From assembly GCF_024169515.1 (NCBI RefSeq), contig NZ_JAMKCQ010000001.1:4526001-4590000 (forward strand): DNA of 64,000 bases. Direction: 5' to 3'. The notes below the pieces were generated by a model. It saw nothing but the letters and a program-made list of their open reading frames with translations. It was not told the DNA's origin and did no database searches. Both the position numbers and the translations under genes were made by a program. Numbering within the stretch: position 1 is the first letter of the stretch; each line of letters begins with the position of its first letter. The DNA is from Erwinia aphidicola. Lineage in GTDB: Bacteria > Pseudomonadota > Gammaproteobacteria > Enterobacterales > Enterobacteriaceae. Below are positions 39,438-49,200 of this stretch, piece by piece.

Positions 39438-40445
39438 ATGGGCGATAACATTCTTTCTCAGGCAGAAATTGACGCACTACTCAATGGCGACAGCGATAGT
39501 GCGGCAGAAGATAAGGTCAGTACCGGGGGCGAAAGCGATATTCGCCCTTACGATCCCAATACTCAGCGCCGCGTGGTACGCGAGCGTCTGCAGGCACTGG
39601 AGATCATCAACGAACGTTTTGCGCGTTCTTACCGTATGGCGCTGTTTAATCTGCTGCGTCGCAGCCCGGATATTTCCGTCGGTGCGATAAAGATCCAGCC
39701 ATACCATGAGTTTGCCCGCAATCTGCCGGTACCTACCAACCTTAACCTTATCCACCTCAAGCCGCTGCGTGGCACGGCGCTGGTGGTATTTTCGCCGAGT
39801 CTGGTGTTTATCGCCGTTGATAACCTGTTTGGTGGTGACGGCCGTTTTCCGACCAAGGTCGAAGGACGCGAGTTTACCCACACCGAACAGCGGGTGATCC
39901 GCCGTATGTTAAAGCTGGCGCTGGAAGCCTACAGCGAAGCGTGGAAGCCGATCTATCCGCTGGACGTAGAGTACGTGCGTTCGGAAATGCAGGTGAAGTT
40001 CACCAACATTACTACCTCACCGAATGACATCGTGGTCACCACGCCGTTCCAGGTGGAGATTGGTAACCTGACCGGTGAGTTCAACATCTGTATCCCATTC
40101 AGCATGATCGAGCCGCTGCGTGAAACGCTGGTGAACCCACCGCTGGAGAACTCGCGTACCGAAGATGAGAACTGGCGTGACACGCTGGTGAAACAGGTTC
40201 AGCACTCGGAGCTGGAGCTGGTGGCGAATTTTGCCGATGTCTCAATGAGAATTTCCCGTCTGCTGGAGTTAAAGCCCGGCGACGTCTTACCGATTGAAAA
40301 ACCGGACCGCATTATCGCCCATGTCGATGGCGTGCCGGTGTTGACCAGCCAGTACGGAACACTGAATAAACAGTATGCACTGCGCGTGGAACACCTGATC
40401 AACCCGATTTTGAATTCGCTGAATGAGGAACAGCCCGATGAGTGA
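39438..40445 (+). CDS. fliM: Flagellar motor switch protein FliM
   Basis: The C-ring subunit that receives CheY-P. It has 335 residues. The N-terminal CheY-binding peptide is ILSQAEIDALLNG. The middle CheC-like domain includes GGDGRFPTKVEG, and the C-terminal FliN-like domain ends near the start of fliN. It lies 9 bp after fliL and overlaps fliN by eight bases, so the operon is tightly coupled. Confidence 0.97.
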   Translation: MGDNILSQAEIDALLNGDSDSAAEDKVSTGGESDIRPYDPNTQRRVVRERLQALEIINERFARSYRMALFNLLRRSPDISVGAIKIQPYHEFARNLPVPTNLNLIHLKPLRGTALVVFSPSLVFIAVDNLFGGDGRFPTKVEGREFTHTEQRVIRRMLKLALEAYSEAWKPIYPLDVEYVRSEMQVKFTNITTSPNDIVVTTPFQVEIGNLTGEFNICIPFSMIEPLRETLVNPPLENSRTEDENWRDTLVKQVQHSELELVANFADVSMRISRLLELKPGDVLPIEKPDRIIAHVDGVPVLTSQYGTLNKQYALRVEHLINPILNSLNEEQPDE

Positions 40446-40839
40446 TACCAATAAGCCGTCCGACGACGACATCTCTGCGGACGACCTGTGGGCTGACGCA
40501 ATGAACGAACAGGTAAAATCCTCTTCAACCGGCGGCGTGTTTAAATCGCTGGAAAATGGCGATATTGCTGCTGGTTCGCAGGATATCGACATGATTATGG
40601 ATATCCCGGTGAAGCTCACCGTGGAGCTGGGCCGTACCAAAATGACCATTAAAGAGCTGCTGCGCCTGTCGCAGGGTTCGGTAGTGGCGCTGGACGGCTT
40701 AGCCGGGGAGCCGCTGGATATCCTGATCAACGGCTATCTGATTGCCCAGGGTGAAGTGGTGGTGGTCGCCGATAAATATGGCGTGCGCATTACCGACATT
40801 ATCACCCCGACCGAACGTATGCGTCGTCTGAGCCGCTAA
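40438..40839 (+). CDS. fliN: Flagellar motor switch protein FliN
   Basis: The C-ring base subunit that also docks FliH. It has 133 residues with an acidic, disordered N-terminus (SDDDISADDLW) and the SpoA domain (about 50-130) including LTVELGRTKMTIKELLRLS and LINGYLIAQGEVVVV. The ATG at 40438 overlaps fliM. FliO begins at the next base after its stop. Confidence 0.97.
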   Translation: MSDTNKPSDDDISADDLWADAMNEQVKSSSTGGVFKSLENGDIAAGSQDIDMIMDIPVKLTVELGRTKMTIKELLRLSQGSVVALDGLAGEPLDILINGYLIAQGEVVVVADKYGVRITDIITPTERMRRLSR

Positions 40840-41229
40840 ATGAATACCACCCAGCAGCAGCCAGCCATCGGGCAGCCGGCCATTTCTACCGGTTCAATGC
40901 TGACTCAGGTGAGCGGGGTACTGGCGGCGATTATTATTCTGATCCTCGCCTGCGCCTGGGTGGCAAAGCGCTTCGGCTTTGCCACTAAGCGCAGCGGCAG
41001 TGAGAAACTGAATATCAGCGCCAGCTGCCAGCTGGGACAGCGTGAACGCGTGGTCGTGGTTGATGTGGATGATGTGCGTCTGGTTCTGGGCGTCACCGCT
41101 CAGCAGATCACCCATCTGCATACCCTGCCGGCGAAACCGCAGCAGGAACTCCCGGAAGCACCGGCTGTGACGGCAGATTTCCGTCAGGTTCTGCAGTCGT
41201 TAATGAAAGGTTCCGGGAAGAAAAAATGA
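40840..41229 (+). CDS. fliO: Flagellar biosynthesis protein FliO
   Basis: A small membrane protein that helps assemble the FliP ring of the export gate. It has 129 residues, with one membrane helix at about 25-46 ([17 protein letters not shown]) and a cytoplasmic domain containing [21 protein letters not shown] sequence. Its start abuts the fliN stop and its end overlaps fliP by four bases. Confidence 0.93.
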   Translation: MNTTQQQPAIGQPAISTGSMLTQVSGVLAAIIILILACAWVAKRFGFATKRSGSEKLNISASCQLGQRERVVVVDVDDVRLVLGVTAQQITHLHTLPAKPQQELPEAPAVTADFRQVLQSLMKGSGKKK

Positions 41230-41963
41230 AACGTCTCCTTCCACTGTTAGCACTGGTTTTGCTGATGCTGACTCCGAACGTCTACGCGCAGCTGCCTGGG
41301 CTTATCAGTAAGCCGATGGCTAACGGCGGCCAGAGCTGGTCGCTGCCGGTGCAGACGCTGGTATTTATTACCTCGCTGACCTTCCTGCCGGCAATATTGC
41401 TGATGATGACCAGCTTTACGCGCATCATCATCGTTTTCGGCCTGCTGCGTAACGCGCTGGGTACCCCCTCTGCGCCACCTAACCAGGTGCTGCTTGGCCT
41501 GTCGCTGTTCCTGACCTTCTTTATTATGGGCCCGGTGTTCGACAAAATTTATACTGATGCCTATCTGCCGTTCAGCGAAGATAAGATCAGCATGCAGGAA
41601 GCCATTGATAAAGGTGCGCAGCCGCTGCGTGAGTTTATGCTGCGCCAGACGCGTGAAGCGGACCTTGCGCTGTTTGCCCGCCTGGCTAACACGCCACCGA
41701 TTGCCGGGCCGGAAGCGGTGCCGATGCGTATTCTGCTGCCGGCTTACGTCACCAGTGAACTGAAAACGGCTTTCCAGATCGGCTTCACGGTATTTATTCC
41801 ATTCCTGATTATCGACCTGGTGGTCGCCAGCGTGCTGATGGCGCTGGGGATGATGATGGTGCCCCCCGCCACCATCTCCCTGCCCTTTAAGCTGATGCTG
41901 TTTGTGCTGGTGGATGGCTGGCAGCTGCTCATCGGCTCACTGGCCCAAAGTTTCTACTCTTAA
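41226..41963 (+). CDS. fliP: Flagellar export gate protein FliP
   Basis: A core pore subunit of the type III export gate. It has 245 residues with a cleavable signal peptide (about 1-21, ending VYA) and about four membrane helices. The family signature [18 protein letters not shown] is present, as is the C-terminal [21 protein letters not shown]. It is followed by fliQ after 14 bp. Confidence 0.97.
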   Translation: MKRLLPLLALVLLMLTPNVYAQLPGLISKPMANGGQSWSLPVQTLVFITSLTFLPAILLMMTSFTRIIIVFGLLRNALGTPSAPPNQVLLGLSLFLTFFIMGPVFDKIYTDAYLPFSEDKISMQEAIDKGAQPLREFMLRQTREADLALFARLANTPPIAGPEAVPMRILLPAYVTSELKTAFQIGFTVFIPFLIIDLVVASVLMALGMMMVPPATISLPFKLMLFVLVDGWQLLIGSLAQSFYS

Positions 41964-41977
41964 GCGAGGCCACAAAA

Positions 41978-42247
41978 ATGACTCCTGAATCGGTAATGGT
42001 TTTGGGCCACGACGCGATGCAGATTGCGCTGGCGCTGGCCGCCCCGCTGCTGCTGGCAGCGCTGGTAAGCGGCCTGTTAATCAGCCTGCTGCAGGCGGCT
42101 ACCCAGATTAACGAACAAACGCTCTCCTTTATTCCGAAGATCCTTTCCGTGGTGGCAACCATCGTTGTGGCCGGTCCGTGGATGCTCAATCTGATCCTCG
42201 ACTATATGCGTACCCTGTTCTCCAACCTGCCTTATCTGATCGGATAA
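41978..42247 (+). CDS. fliQ: Flagellar export gate protein FliQ
   Basis: An 89-residue two-helix membrane protein (about 16-38 and 51-75) that packs around the FliP/FliR pore. The family pattern [21 protein letters not shown] is seen at the loop. The stop overlaps the fliR start by one base (TAATG). Confidence 0.96.
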   Translation: MTPESVMVLGHDAMQIALALAAPLLLAALVSGLLISLLQAATQINEQTLSFIPKILSVVATIVVAGPWMLNLILDYMRTLFSNLPYLIG

Positions 42248-43032
42248 TGATTCTTTTTGACAGCAGTCAACTTTTATTCTGGATAAGTCAGCTATTCTGG
42301 CCGCTTGCTCGCGTGCTGGCTTTGATCATGACGGCGCCGCTGCTGAGCGAAAAATCGATTAGCCGCAAGGTGAAAATTGGTCTGGGCCTGATGATTACCT
42401 GGGTATTGATCCCGTCGTTACCCCCGACCAACGTTACGCTGTTTTCGGTTGGCGGCTTCTGGTTGCTGATTCAGCAGATACTGATTGGCGTAGCGATTGG
42501 TTTTACCATGCAGTTTGCCTTTGCGGCGGTGCGTACCGCGGGGGAAGTGATTGGTTTGCAGATGGGCTTATCCTTTGCCACCTTCTTTGACCCGGCCAGC
42601 CGACTGAACATGCCGGTTCTGGCGCGCTTTCTCGATATGCTGGCGATGTTGCTGTTTCTCTCCTTCAACGGTCACCTGTGGCTGATTTCGATGGTTGCGG
42701 ACAGTTTTCATACTTTGCCTATTGGTGGCGAGCCGCTGAACAGCAATGCGTTCCTGGCGCTGACCAAAGCCGCCAATTTAATTTTCCTTAACGGCATGAG
42801 ATTAGCGCTACCGTTAATCACCCTGTTACTCACCTTAAACCTGGCCCTGGGTTTGTTAAACCGCGTTTCACCACAGCTGTCGGTTTTCGCTATCGGCTTC
42901 CCGGTCACCTTATCGATAGGTATGGTGTTCATGAGCCTGATGATGCCCCTGCTGGCGCCCTTCTGCGAGCATTTATTCAGTGAAGTGTTCGACTTACTGT
43001 CGACATTACTCAGTGAACTACCCGGCAAGTAA
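42247..43032 (+). CDS. fliR: Flagellar export gate protein FliR
   Basis: The last subunit of the FliP-FliQ-FliR pore. It has 261 residues with about six membrane helices. [13 protein letters not shown] is the start that fits E. coli and the overlap with fliQ. The family motifs [14 protein letters not shown] and [13 protein letters not shown] are present. It ends the fliL-fliR operon. A 650-bp spacer to rcsA follows, the same neighbour as in E. coli. Confidence 0.97.
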   Translation: MILFDSSQLLFWISQLFWPLARVLALIMTAPLLSEKSISRKVKIGLGLMITWVLIPSLPPTNVTLFSVGGFWLLIQQILIGVAIGFTMQFAFAAVRTAGEVIGLQMGLSFATFFDPASRLNMPVLARFLDMLAMLLFLSFNGHLWLISMVADSFHTLPIGGEPLNSNAFLALTKAANLIFLNGMRLALPLITLLLTLNLALGLLNRVSPQLSVFAIGFPVTLSIGMVFMSLMMPLLAPFCEHLFSEVFDLLSTLLSELPGK

Positions 43033-43686
43033 ACTTTAGTATTCCCCCTCTTATACAAAAGCATTGTTAAGCCATCGAAATATATCAGAGCATTTTTCGC
43101 GCCATTATTTGCAGAATAACCTTAAGGAAATTCTGATAAATGGGCTAGCACGATGAAAATAATTCTTATTAAAACCCAGTTAGCGTATTTTAAATCCTCA
43201 AACCGGTGATTTGTTGCGAAACAGTTAACGGTTAAAAAATGGGCAAATGTCTGTTTTTAATGAAGATTTTATTTTTCTCGGTTTTTCTTGTTTTAAAATT
43301 CATTTTACGGCATTGTCAATACTCCCCGCATGCCTACACTTTCGGGGAATGAATGTTTTTAGGATTCGTCCTATCAGAGTTTTCCTGATTCTGCGCGATA
43401 GTGTCGACGTCAGCGGAAAACTGTGTCAGGTGCTGTACTAACTCAGATGTCTAAGCAGTCTCGCTGCCAGCCCTCTGAAGTGGGTGACTTGTCAGAGCAT
43501 CGCTCTGTCAAAAGCCAAATTAGCAGTCAGCAAGGACGCATGAGTACTCTCGCCGTAGATGGCAAAGCTTTATTCAGGCTGGGTAAAAATAACAAGATCG
43601 TGATTAAGAACTCTTTGCTCTCGTACCGCAAGCACGTAATTCATCGTTGATTTAAACGGAAAACAAATTTGGTGAGGGTAGCTATT
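43033..43686. promoter_or_regulatory. Long AT-rich rcsA leader region
   Basis: A 650-bp noncoding region, AT-rich, as upstream of rcsA in E. coli where H-NS silencing and RcsAB autoactivation act. It contains an RcsAB-like box at 43123-43136. A hairpin CCCCG/CGGGG lies near 43326-43349. Small open frames here (for example from 43449) lack ribosome sites and were not called. Confidence 0.5.
43123..43136 (+). promoter_or_regulatory. Candidate RcsAB box
   Basis: TAAGGAAATTCTGA matches the RcsAB consensus TAAGAATATTCTTA at 11 of 14 positions. It is some 550 bp before the rcsA start. Autoactivation of rcsA through such a box is known in E. coli. Confidence 0.5.
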
Positions 43687-44322
43687 ATGCCAACGATTAT
43701 TATGGATTCATGTAACTACACACGACTAGGCTTAAGCGATTATATGGCGGTAAAAGGGGTTAAAAAGAAAAATATAACCTCCGTTAACGACATGGACCAA
43801 TTGCAAATTAAATGCCAGCAGCTTCAACCTGGCGTGGTTTTTATTAATGAAGACTGTTTCATTCATGAGTCCGATGCAAGTCAGCGTATCAGAGACATTA
43901 TCATGCAGCACCCTGATACCCTGTTCTTCATCTTCATGGCTATCTCCAATATCCATTTTGAGGAATACCTCTACGTTCGTAAGAACTTGATTATTACATC
44001 AAAATCGATAAAGCCGGCGACTCTTGATACGCTGCTTAGCAGCTACTTTCAAAAGAAAGTCAGTATGTCACCCCGCTACAATTCAGGCTTCGACGTCCAT
44101 CCATTAACGCTCAGCCAGACTGAGTCTAATATGCTTAAGATGTGGATGTCAGGTCACGATACAATACAAATCTCAGATAAAATGCAGATTAAAGCCAAAA
44201 CGGTTTCATCGCATAAAGGCAATATAAAACGTAAAATTAAAACGCATAATAAGCAGGTTATTTATCATGTGGTTCGTTTAACTGATAATGTCACCAGCGG
44301 TATTTACGTCAACGTAAGATAA
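43687..44322 (+). CDS. rcsA: Capsule/exopolysaccharide co-regulator RcsA
   Basis: A LuxR-type auxiliary activator that pairs with RcsB to switch on exopolysaccharide genes (colanic acid, amylovoran or stewartan types) and repress flagellar genes. It has 211 residues; E. amylovora RcsA is also 211. Conserved parts are [16 protein letters not shown] text at about 56-66 and the C-terminal helix-turn-helix with [20 protein letters not shown]. The ATG at 43687 follows GAGG. It sits after fliR as in E. coli. A terminator follows. Confidence 0.97.
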   Translation: MPTIIMDSCNYTRLGLSDYMAVKGVKKKNITSVNDMDQLQIKCQQLQPGVVFINEDCFIHESDASQRIRDIIMQHPDTLFFIFMAISNIHFEEYLYVRKNLIITSKSIKPATLDTLLSSYFQKKVSMSPRYNSGFDVHPLTLSQTESNMLKMWMSGHDTIQISDKMQIKAKTVSSHKGNIKRKIKTHNKQVIYHVVRLTDNVTSGIYVNVR

Positions 44323-44327
44323 CGCAC

Positions 44328-44357
44328 CGGGCAGGTCCGCCTTCGCTGACCTGCCCG
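44328..44357 (+). terminator. Stem-loop terminator after rcsA
   Basis: CGGGCAGGTC, ten-base loop, GACCTGCCCG, then TTCTCC. A ten-pair perfect stem right after the rcsA stop. The T tract is short, so it may be only partly efficient. Confidence 0.65.
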
Positions 44358-44408
44358 TTCTCCATTTGCAGAATGCTCATTCTGTGAGCCTGCTCCCACT
44401 TCAAGACC

Positions 44409-44435
44409 TAATCCTTTTCACTTCTTTGCCGATGG
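44409..44435 (+). promoter_or_regulatory. FliA (sigma-28) promoter for the chemoreceptor gene
   Basis: TAAT-N15-GCCGATGG matches the sigma-28 consensus TAAA-N15-GCCGATAA at 9 of 12 positions with exact spacing. It lies 52 bp before the ATG of the chemoreceptor gene. Class 3 flagellar control is expected for such genes. Confidence 0.7.
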
Positions 44436-44486
44436 TTTGTAGACGACCGGAGCGTTCCTTCGTCCCTACTGACAGAGAGCAAGGAT

Positions 44487-46187
44487 ATGAAATCACCATT
44501 ACAATCTCACGAGCAGCCGACCATCAGCTTTTGGCAACATTTGCGCCTGGTCCCCCTGTTCGCCGCCATTCTTGGCGGAATTCTGCTGTTGTTTGCCCTG
44601 TGTATCGGCCTCGCCAGTTATTTTTTAGTCCAGAGTAATAAGTCGCTGAATGATATTACGCAAGAAATTGCTATCCGCATGGCGATCTCAAACAGTTCTA
44701 ATAATCTGCGCGCTGCGCGTTTGACGGTGATCCATGCCGGTGCCGCTGCACGTATCGGTGAGATGGATGAATTCAAAGCCAATCTCACCAGTTCAGAAAA
44801 GCGCATCACATCGGCACGCGACAATTTCAATATCTATCTCAACCGCCCGGTCAAAACCCCGGCAGGGATAGCGCTGGATGTGGAGCTGAAAAAACGCTTC
44901 GACGCTTATATTAAGCAGGGGCTTGAGCCGATGCTGAAAAGCGCGGGGGATGGCAGCTTTGAAGGGGTTATCGCCCAGGAGACGGATTACACCCGCAAAC
45001 TGGATGACGCTTATAACGACGTGCTGTTTAAAGCGATCAAGCTGCGTACTGAGCGTGCCGACGGGCTCAATCAGCAGGCCGCTGCACAAACCCGCCTCGG
45101 CTTTATTATGATGGCGGCGGCATTCGGCCTCGCCCTGCTGCTGACGCTGGCGACCTTTATCTTCCTGCGCCGGGTGGTGATTACGCCGCTGCGCCAGGCG
45201 GTAGAAAGAATTGAGCAGATCTCCCACGGCGATCTGACCGCGCCGCCGCAGGTCTGGGGACGCAGTGAGATCGGCAGCCTGGGGAATAACCTGCAGCTGA
45301 TGCAGCAGGCGCTGGTTAAAACCGTAGGAACCGTGCGCGAGGGGGCGGTGGCGATCTATCAGGGATCGAGCGAGATCTCCGCAGGCAATACCGACCTCTC
45401 CTCACGCACCGAACAGCAGGCTTCCGCGCTGGAGCAGACCGCTGCCAGCATGGAACAGCTGACCGCCACCGTGAAACAGAACGCCGAAAATGCCCATCAC
45501 GCCAGCCAGCTGGCTGCCGATGCGTCGGGTAAAGCGCGCCAGGGCGGAGAGATTGTCACCGGCGTAGTGAATACCATGAACAACATCTCCAGCAGCTCGA
45601 AGAAAATTGCCGAGATCACCACGGTGATCAATAGCATTGCCTTCCAGACCAATATCCTGGCGCTGAATGCCGCGGTGGAAGCCGCGCGAGCCGGTGAACA
45701 GGGGCGCGGCTTTGCCGTGGTCGCCAGCGAGGTGCGCAACCTGGCGCAGCGCAGCGCCGGAGCCGCGAAAGAGATTGAGGGGCTGATTGCCGAGTCGGTA
45801 GACCTGATTGGTAAGGGGTCGTCGCAGGTGGGGCACGCGGGCAATACCATGGGTGAAATCGTCGATGCGGTGCGCCGCGTGACCGATATCATGGCCGAGA
45901 TTGCCGCCGCATCCGACGAGCAAAGCAAAGGGATCCAGCAGGTCAGCCATGCGGTCACCGAGATGGACAACGTCACCCAGCAGAACGCTTCACTGGTGGA
46001 GGAAGCCTCATCTGCCGCAGCGTCGCTGGAAGATCAGGCGGCGCGCCTGACTCAGGCGGTGTCGGCATTTAAACTGAGTGGTGGCGCGGTTGCTGCGGTG
46101 AAAAACAGCAGCGTCAGCAGCAAACCCGCCGCGTTAGCCGCCACGCGCCCGGCGCTGGTCAGTCATGAGAATTGGGAAACGTTTTAA
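44487..46187 (+). CDS. Methyl-accepting chemotaxis protein
   Basis: A 566-residue transmembrane chemoreceptor. TM1 is at about 21-48, a four-helix-bundle ligand domain to about 200, TM2 at about 202-226, a HAMP domain after it, and the signalling hairpin with EIT...IAFQTNILALNAAVEAARAG at the tip. It ends NWETF, the exact CheR/CheB-tethering pentapeptide of high-abundance E. coli receptors such as Tar and Tsr, so it is likely a major receptor. The ligand is unknown. AAGGA precedes the ATG, with a FliA promoter upstream. Confidence 0.95.
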   Translation: MKSPLQSHEQPTISFWQHLRLVPLFAAILGGILLLFALCIGLASYFLVQSNKSLNDITQEIAIRMAISNSSNNLRAARLTVIHAGAAARIGEMDEFKANLTSSEKRITSARDNFNIYLNRPVKTPAGIALDVELKKRFDAYIKQGLEPMLKSAGDGSFEGVIAQETDYTRKLDDAYNDVLFKAIKLRTERADGLNQQAAAQTRLGFIMMAAAFGLALLLTLATFIFLRRVVITPLRQAVERIEQISHGDLTAPPQVWGRSEIGSLGNNLQLMQQALVKTVGTVREGAVAIYQGSSEISAGNTDLSSRTEQQASALEQTAASMEQLTATVKQNAENAHHASQLAADASGKARQGGEIVTGVVNTMNNISSSSKKIAEITTVINSIAFQTNILALNAAVEAARAGEQGRGFAVVASEVRNLAQRSAGAAKEIEGLIAESVDLIGKGSSQVGHAGNTMGEIVDAVRRVTDIMAEIAAASDEQSKGIQQVSHAVTEMDNVTQQNASLVEEASSAAASLEDQAARLTQAVSAFKLSGGAVAAVKNSSVSSKPAALAATRPALVSHENWETF

Positions 46188-46207
46188 GCGGGGTTGAGAT
46201 GGATAAT

Positions 46208-46281
46208 CAGGGCGAGGCAGGCCTCGCCCTGACGAGAGTTGAGGGGTTCGTTGTCGGGTCGACCTGTTACCGGTCGGCCCG
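46208..46281. repeat. Two intergenic palindromes overlapping the synthetase stop
   Basis: CAGGGCGAGGC/GCCTCGCCCTG (46208-46231) is an 11-bp stem with a two-base gap. The second, CGGGTCGACC paired with GGTCGGCCCG (46255-46281), spans the last codons (QRADR) and stop of the peptide synthetase gene. Both resemble the other REP-like palindromes of this window. They may also end transcription of the convergent genes. Confidence 0.75.
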
Positions 46282-49200
46282 TTGTAACAACTCTGTAGCC
46301 TTATCCAACGCTATGCCCTCTTTATTACGGATAATCACTTCGCCAATCTCCTCTGCACATTGCAGAATATTATGGTGGTGGCACGCCAGCGGGATCACCG
46401 TCAAATCTTCGCAAACTTGCTGCAATCCATTATCCTGCACTGCCAGAAGCTCTCGCATTACGTCATCCGGCAGCTGTGGGTTGGGCTGGGTCGCTTTGAA
46501 CAATGTCACGCGTGTGGTCATCAGCCTGCGCGAAATAACACCTTGTGCAAGCCGCTGTTCCGTTCCTGCAATGGCCATTGCCCGCTGTGCCGCCTCCGCA
46601 GTAATGCCCAGGGCGGACAGCAGATCGGATGATGGCTGTTCTCCCACGGCTTGCTGATAGAAACTGTCGAGCAGATACAGTGACACCTGGCCGACGCCCC
46701 TTGCTTCCAGCAGCGCGGCAACCTCCAACGCGATCAGTCCCCCCAACGACCATCCGACAATCTGTACTGGCGAACTTCCGCTTAACAGCCCGTGTGCCGT
46801 CATCTCATCAAGATAGCGAGCGGCAAGCGTGGGCAGAGAATCAATCGGCGGCCGATGATAAAGATTGTAGTTGTCGATACCGAAGCAGTTTATGCGGCCC
46901 TGGAAGGCCTGCGCAAACGGATAAAACGCTTCAGCGCCAACCAGTGCCGGATGGATCATCCATAACGCAGATGCACCGGGCGCAGGAGTGTTGAGCGCTA
47001 TCACCAGGCTGTTGTGCTGGCTGGCTAACAGATTTTTCAGGGTACGGCACTGGAACAGTTTCACCACCGGGACCGGTGACCCCAGAATGTCAGCAAGCCT
47101 GATGCACAAAGAGATCGCGATAATTGACGTTCCCCCGGCGCGGAAAAAATCATCGGTCATACCGATGCGTTCGCAGTGCAGCGTTTCCTGCCACAGCGCA
47201 CACAGCTGGGCCTCCAGCGCATTTTTCGGGGCAACATAATCAGTTTCGCTACTGCTGGCCGGGGCAGGCAGTGCTTTGCGATCCAGCTTACCGCTGGAGC
47301 TAAGCGGCAACGCATCCAGCCTTACCAACGCGGTCGGGATCATATATAGCGGCAGTTGCTGACTCATGAATTCCAGCAGCTCAACTTCCACCAGCGGCTC
47401 CTCACAGACGTAGTAAAGGACCAGCCGTTGCTGGCTGTCGTCATTTCTGACAATCGCGCAGCAGGACTTGATGGGACTGAATGCCATTGCGCAGTCTTCG
47501 ACTTCCCCCAGCTCAACGCGATAGCCATTCAGCTTCACCTGAAAATCCATACGGCCTAAAAATTCAAGGTTGCCATCAGGCAGATAACGCCCAGCATCCC
47601 CGGTACGGTAAAGCCTCTCCCCCAGCACCGGATGCCAGATAAAACGCTCATCGGTAAGGGTGCGATTACGGTAATATTCGCGCGCCACGCCTGCCCCACC
47701 GATATACTGCTCACCCGGCAGACAAGGCGGTAGGATACGCATATGGCGGTCAAGCACGTAAAAGCGCTGGTGCGCCATCGCTTTGCCGTAAGGCACGCTG
47801 GGAGCAAGTATCGGTCCGTCAGGAATCTCATAGATGATCGACCATATAGAACTCTCGGTGGCCCCCCCCGTACTGCTAATACGACAGTGCGGCTGCCACT
47901 GGCGAATACGCGCGGGAAGCTGTCGGGAGATCACTTCCCCCACCAGCACCACATTGCGCAAGGCGGGCCAGCTGGCGCCGGGCTGCACGCCGGACTCAAG
48001 ATACTCAACCAGCAATGTCATCACTGACGGGGCAGAGTTCCAGAACGTCACGTCGTGCTCAATCATCAGGCGATGCCAGGCATCTGGCTGATAACGCTGG
48101 GCTTCCGACGGTATCACCATCGTTGCACCAGCCGACAGAATGCCAAAGATATCAAATGCAGAAATATCAAAGCTCAACGCGCTCAGCGCCAGCCCTCGAT
48201 CGTGCGGGCCAATGCTCAGCTGCCGCAGCGTATCAACAATACTGTTCACAGCGCCGCGATGCTCAACTGCCACCCCTTTGGGTGCCCCAGTAGAACCGGA
48301 AGTGAAGATGACATACGCCAGTTCACCCGACGCCGCGAATACCGGTTCGCCCGGCTGCGGCTGCGGAAGTTCCGCGACGCAGCCGTGACTATCTATCGCC
48401 AGCAGGCGAGCATTGTCGGTGGACTGCCAGGGGGCACTGCTAATAATGACCCGTGTTTGTGACTGGCTGATGATGGCGCGCCGTCTGCGCTCCGGCCAGG
48501 AGCCATCAAGCGGCAGATACGCCCGGCCGGCCATCAGGATAGCCATTACGGCAATAATCTGCGCGCGCCCTTTATCCACCATCACTGCAATAGTCTCCGC
48601 CTCCATATCGGTAAACTGCCGTAGTTGCAGAGAGAGATGCAGCGCCGCCTGATACAGTTCGCCGTAGCTCAGTGCCCCGTCGCTGTCTATCAGCGCCACC
48701 CTCTGCGGCTGCCGCCGGGCATGCTGGATAAAGTCATGATGAATGGCACGCTCAAAGTCATACTGCGGCAGGCTGGACTGCCACTCTGCTCGCTGACGCA
48801 ACACGTCGGCTGGGTCGATCAGATGCATCTCTTTAATCTGCAGGCGGCTATGATTCACCAGCTGTTGCAGGATGCGCAGATAGTAACGCGCCAGGTATTC
48901 AATGGTTTCAGCACTGAACAACGCCGTGGCGTAGTTAAATATCAGCTGCGTCCCCTCCGTTTTTTTCTGTACGCTCAAGGTCATATCAAACTTGGCTACC
49001 TGATAATTTTTGTTCAGGCTTTGTGGGATAAGCCAGTCAGGGAATGACGGATTAACGTCCTCATCTTCCAACAGGAACATCACCTGGAACAAAGGGTGAG
49101 AAGCCAGGTCGCGCGGCACCTTCATCATATCGATCAGCTGGTCCAGAGGCAGGCCCTGATACTGCTGAATTTCCATCACCTGGTCGAACACACCCTGTAT

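Noticed and set aside
43449..43650. Short frame in the rcsA leader
   Set aside because: No Shine-Dalgarno. Composition is unlike a small conserved protein, and it lies in a long AT-rich regulatory region.
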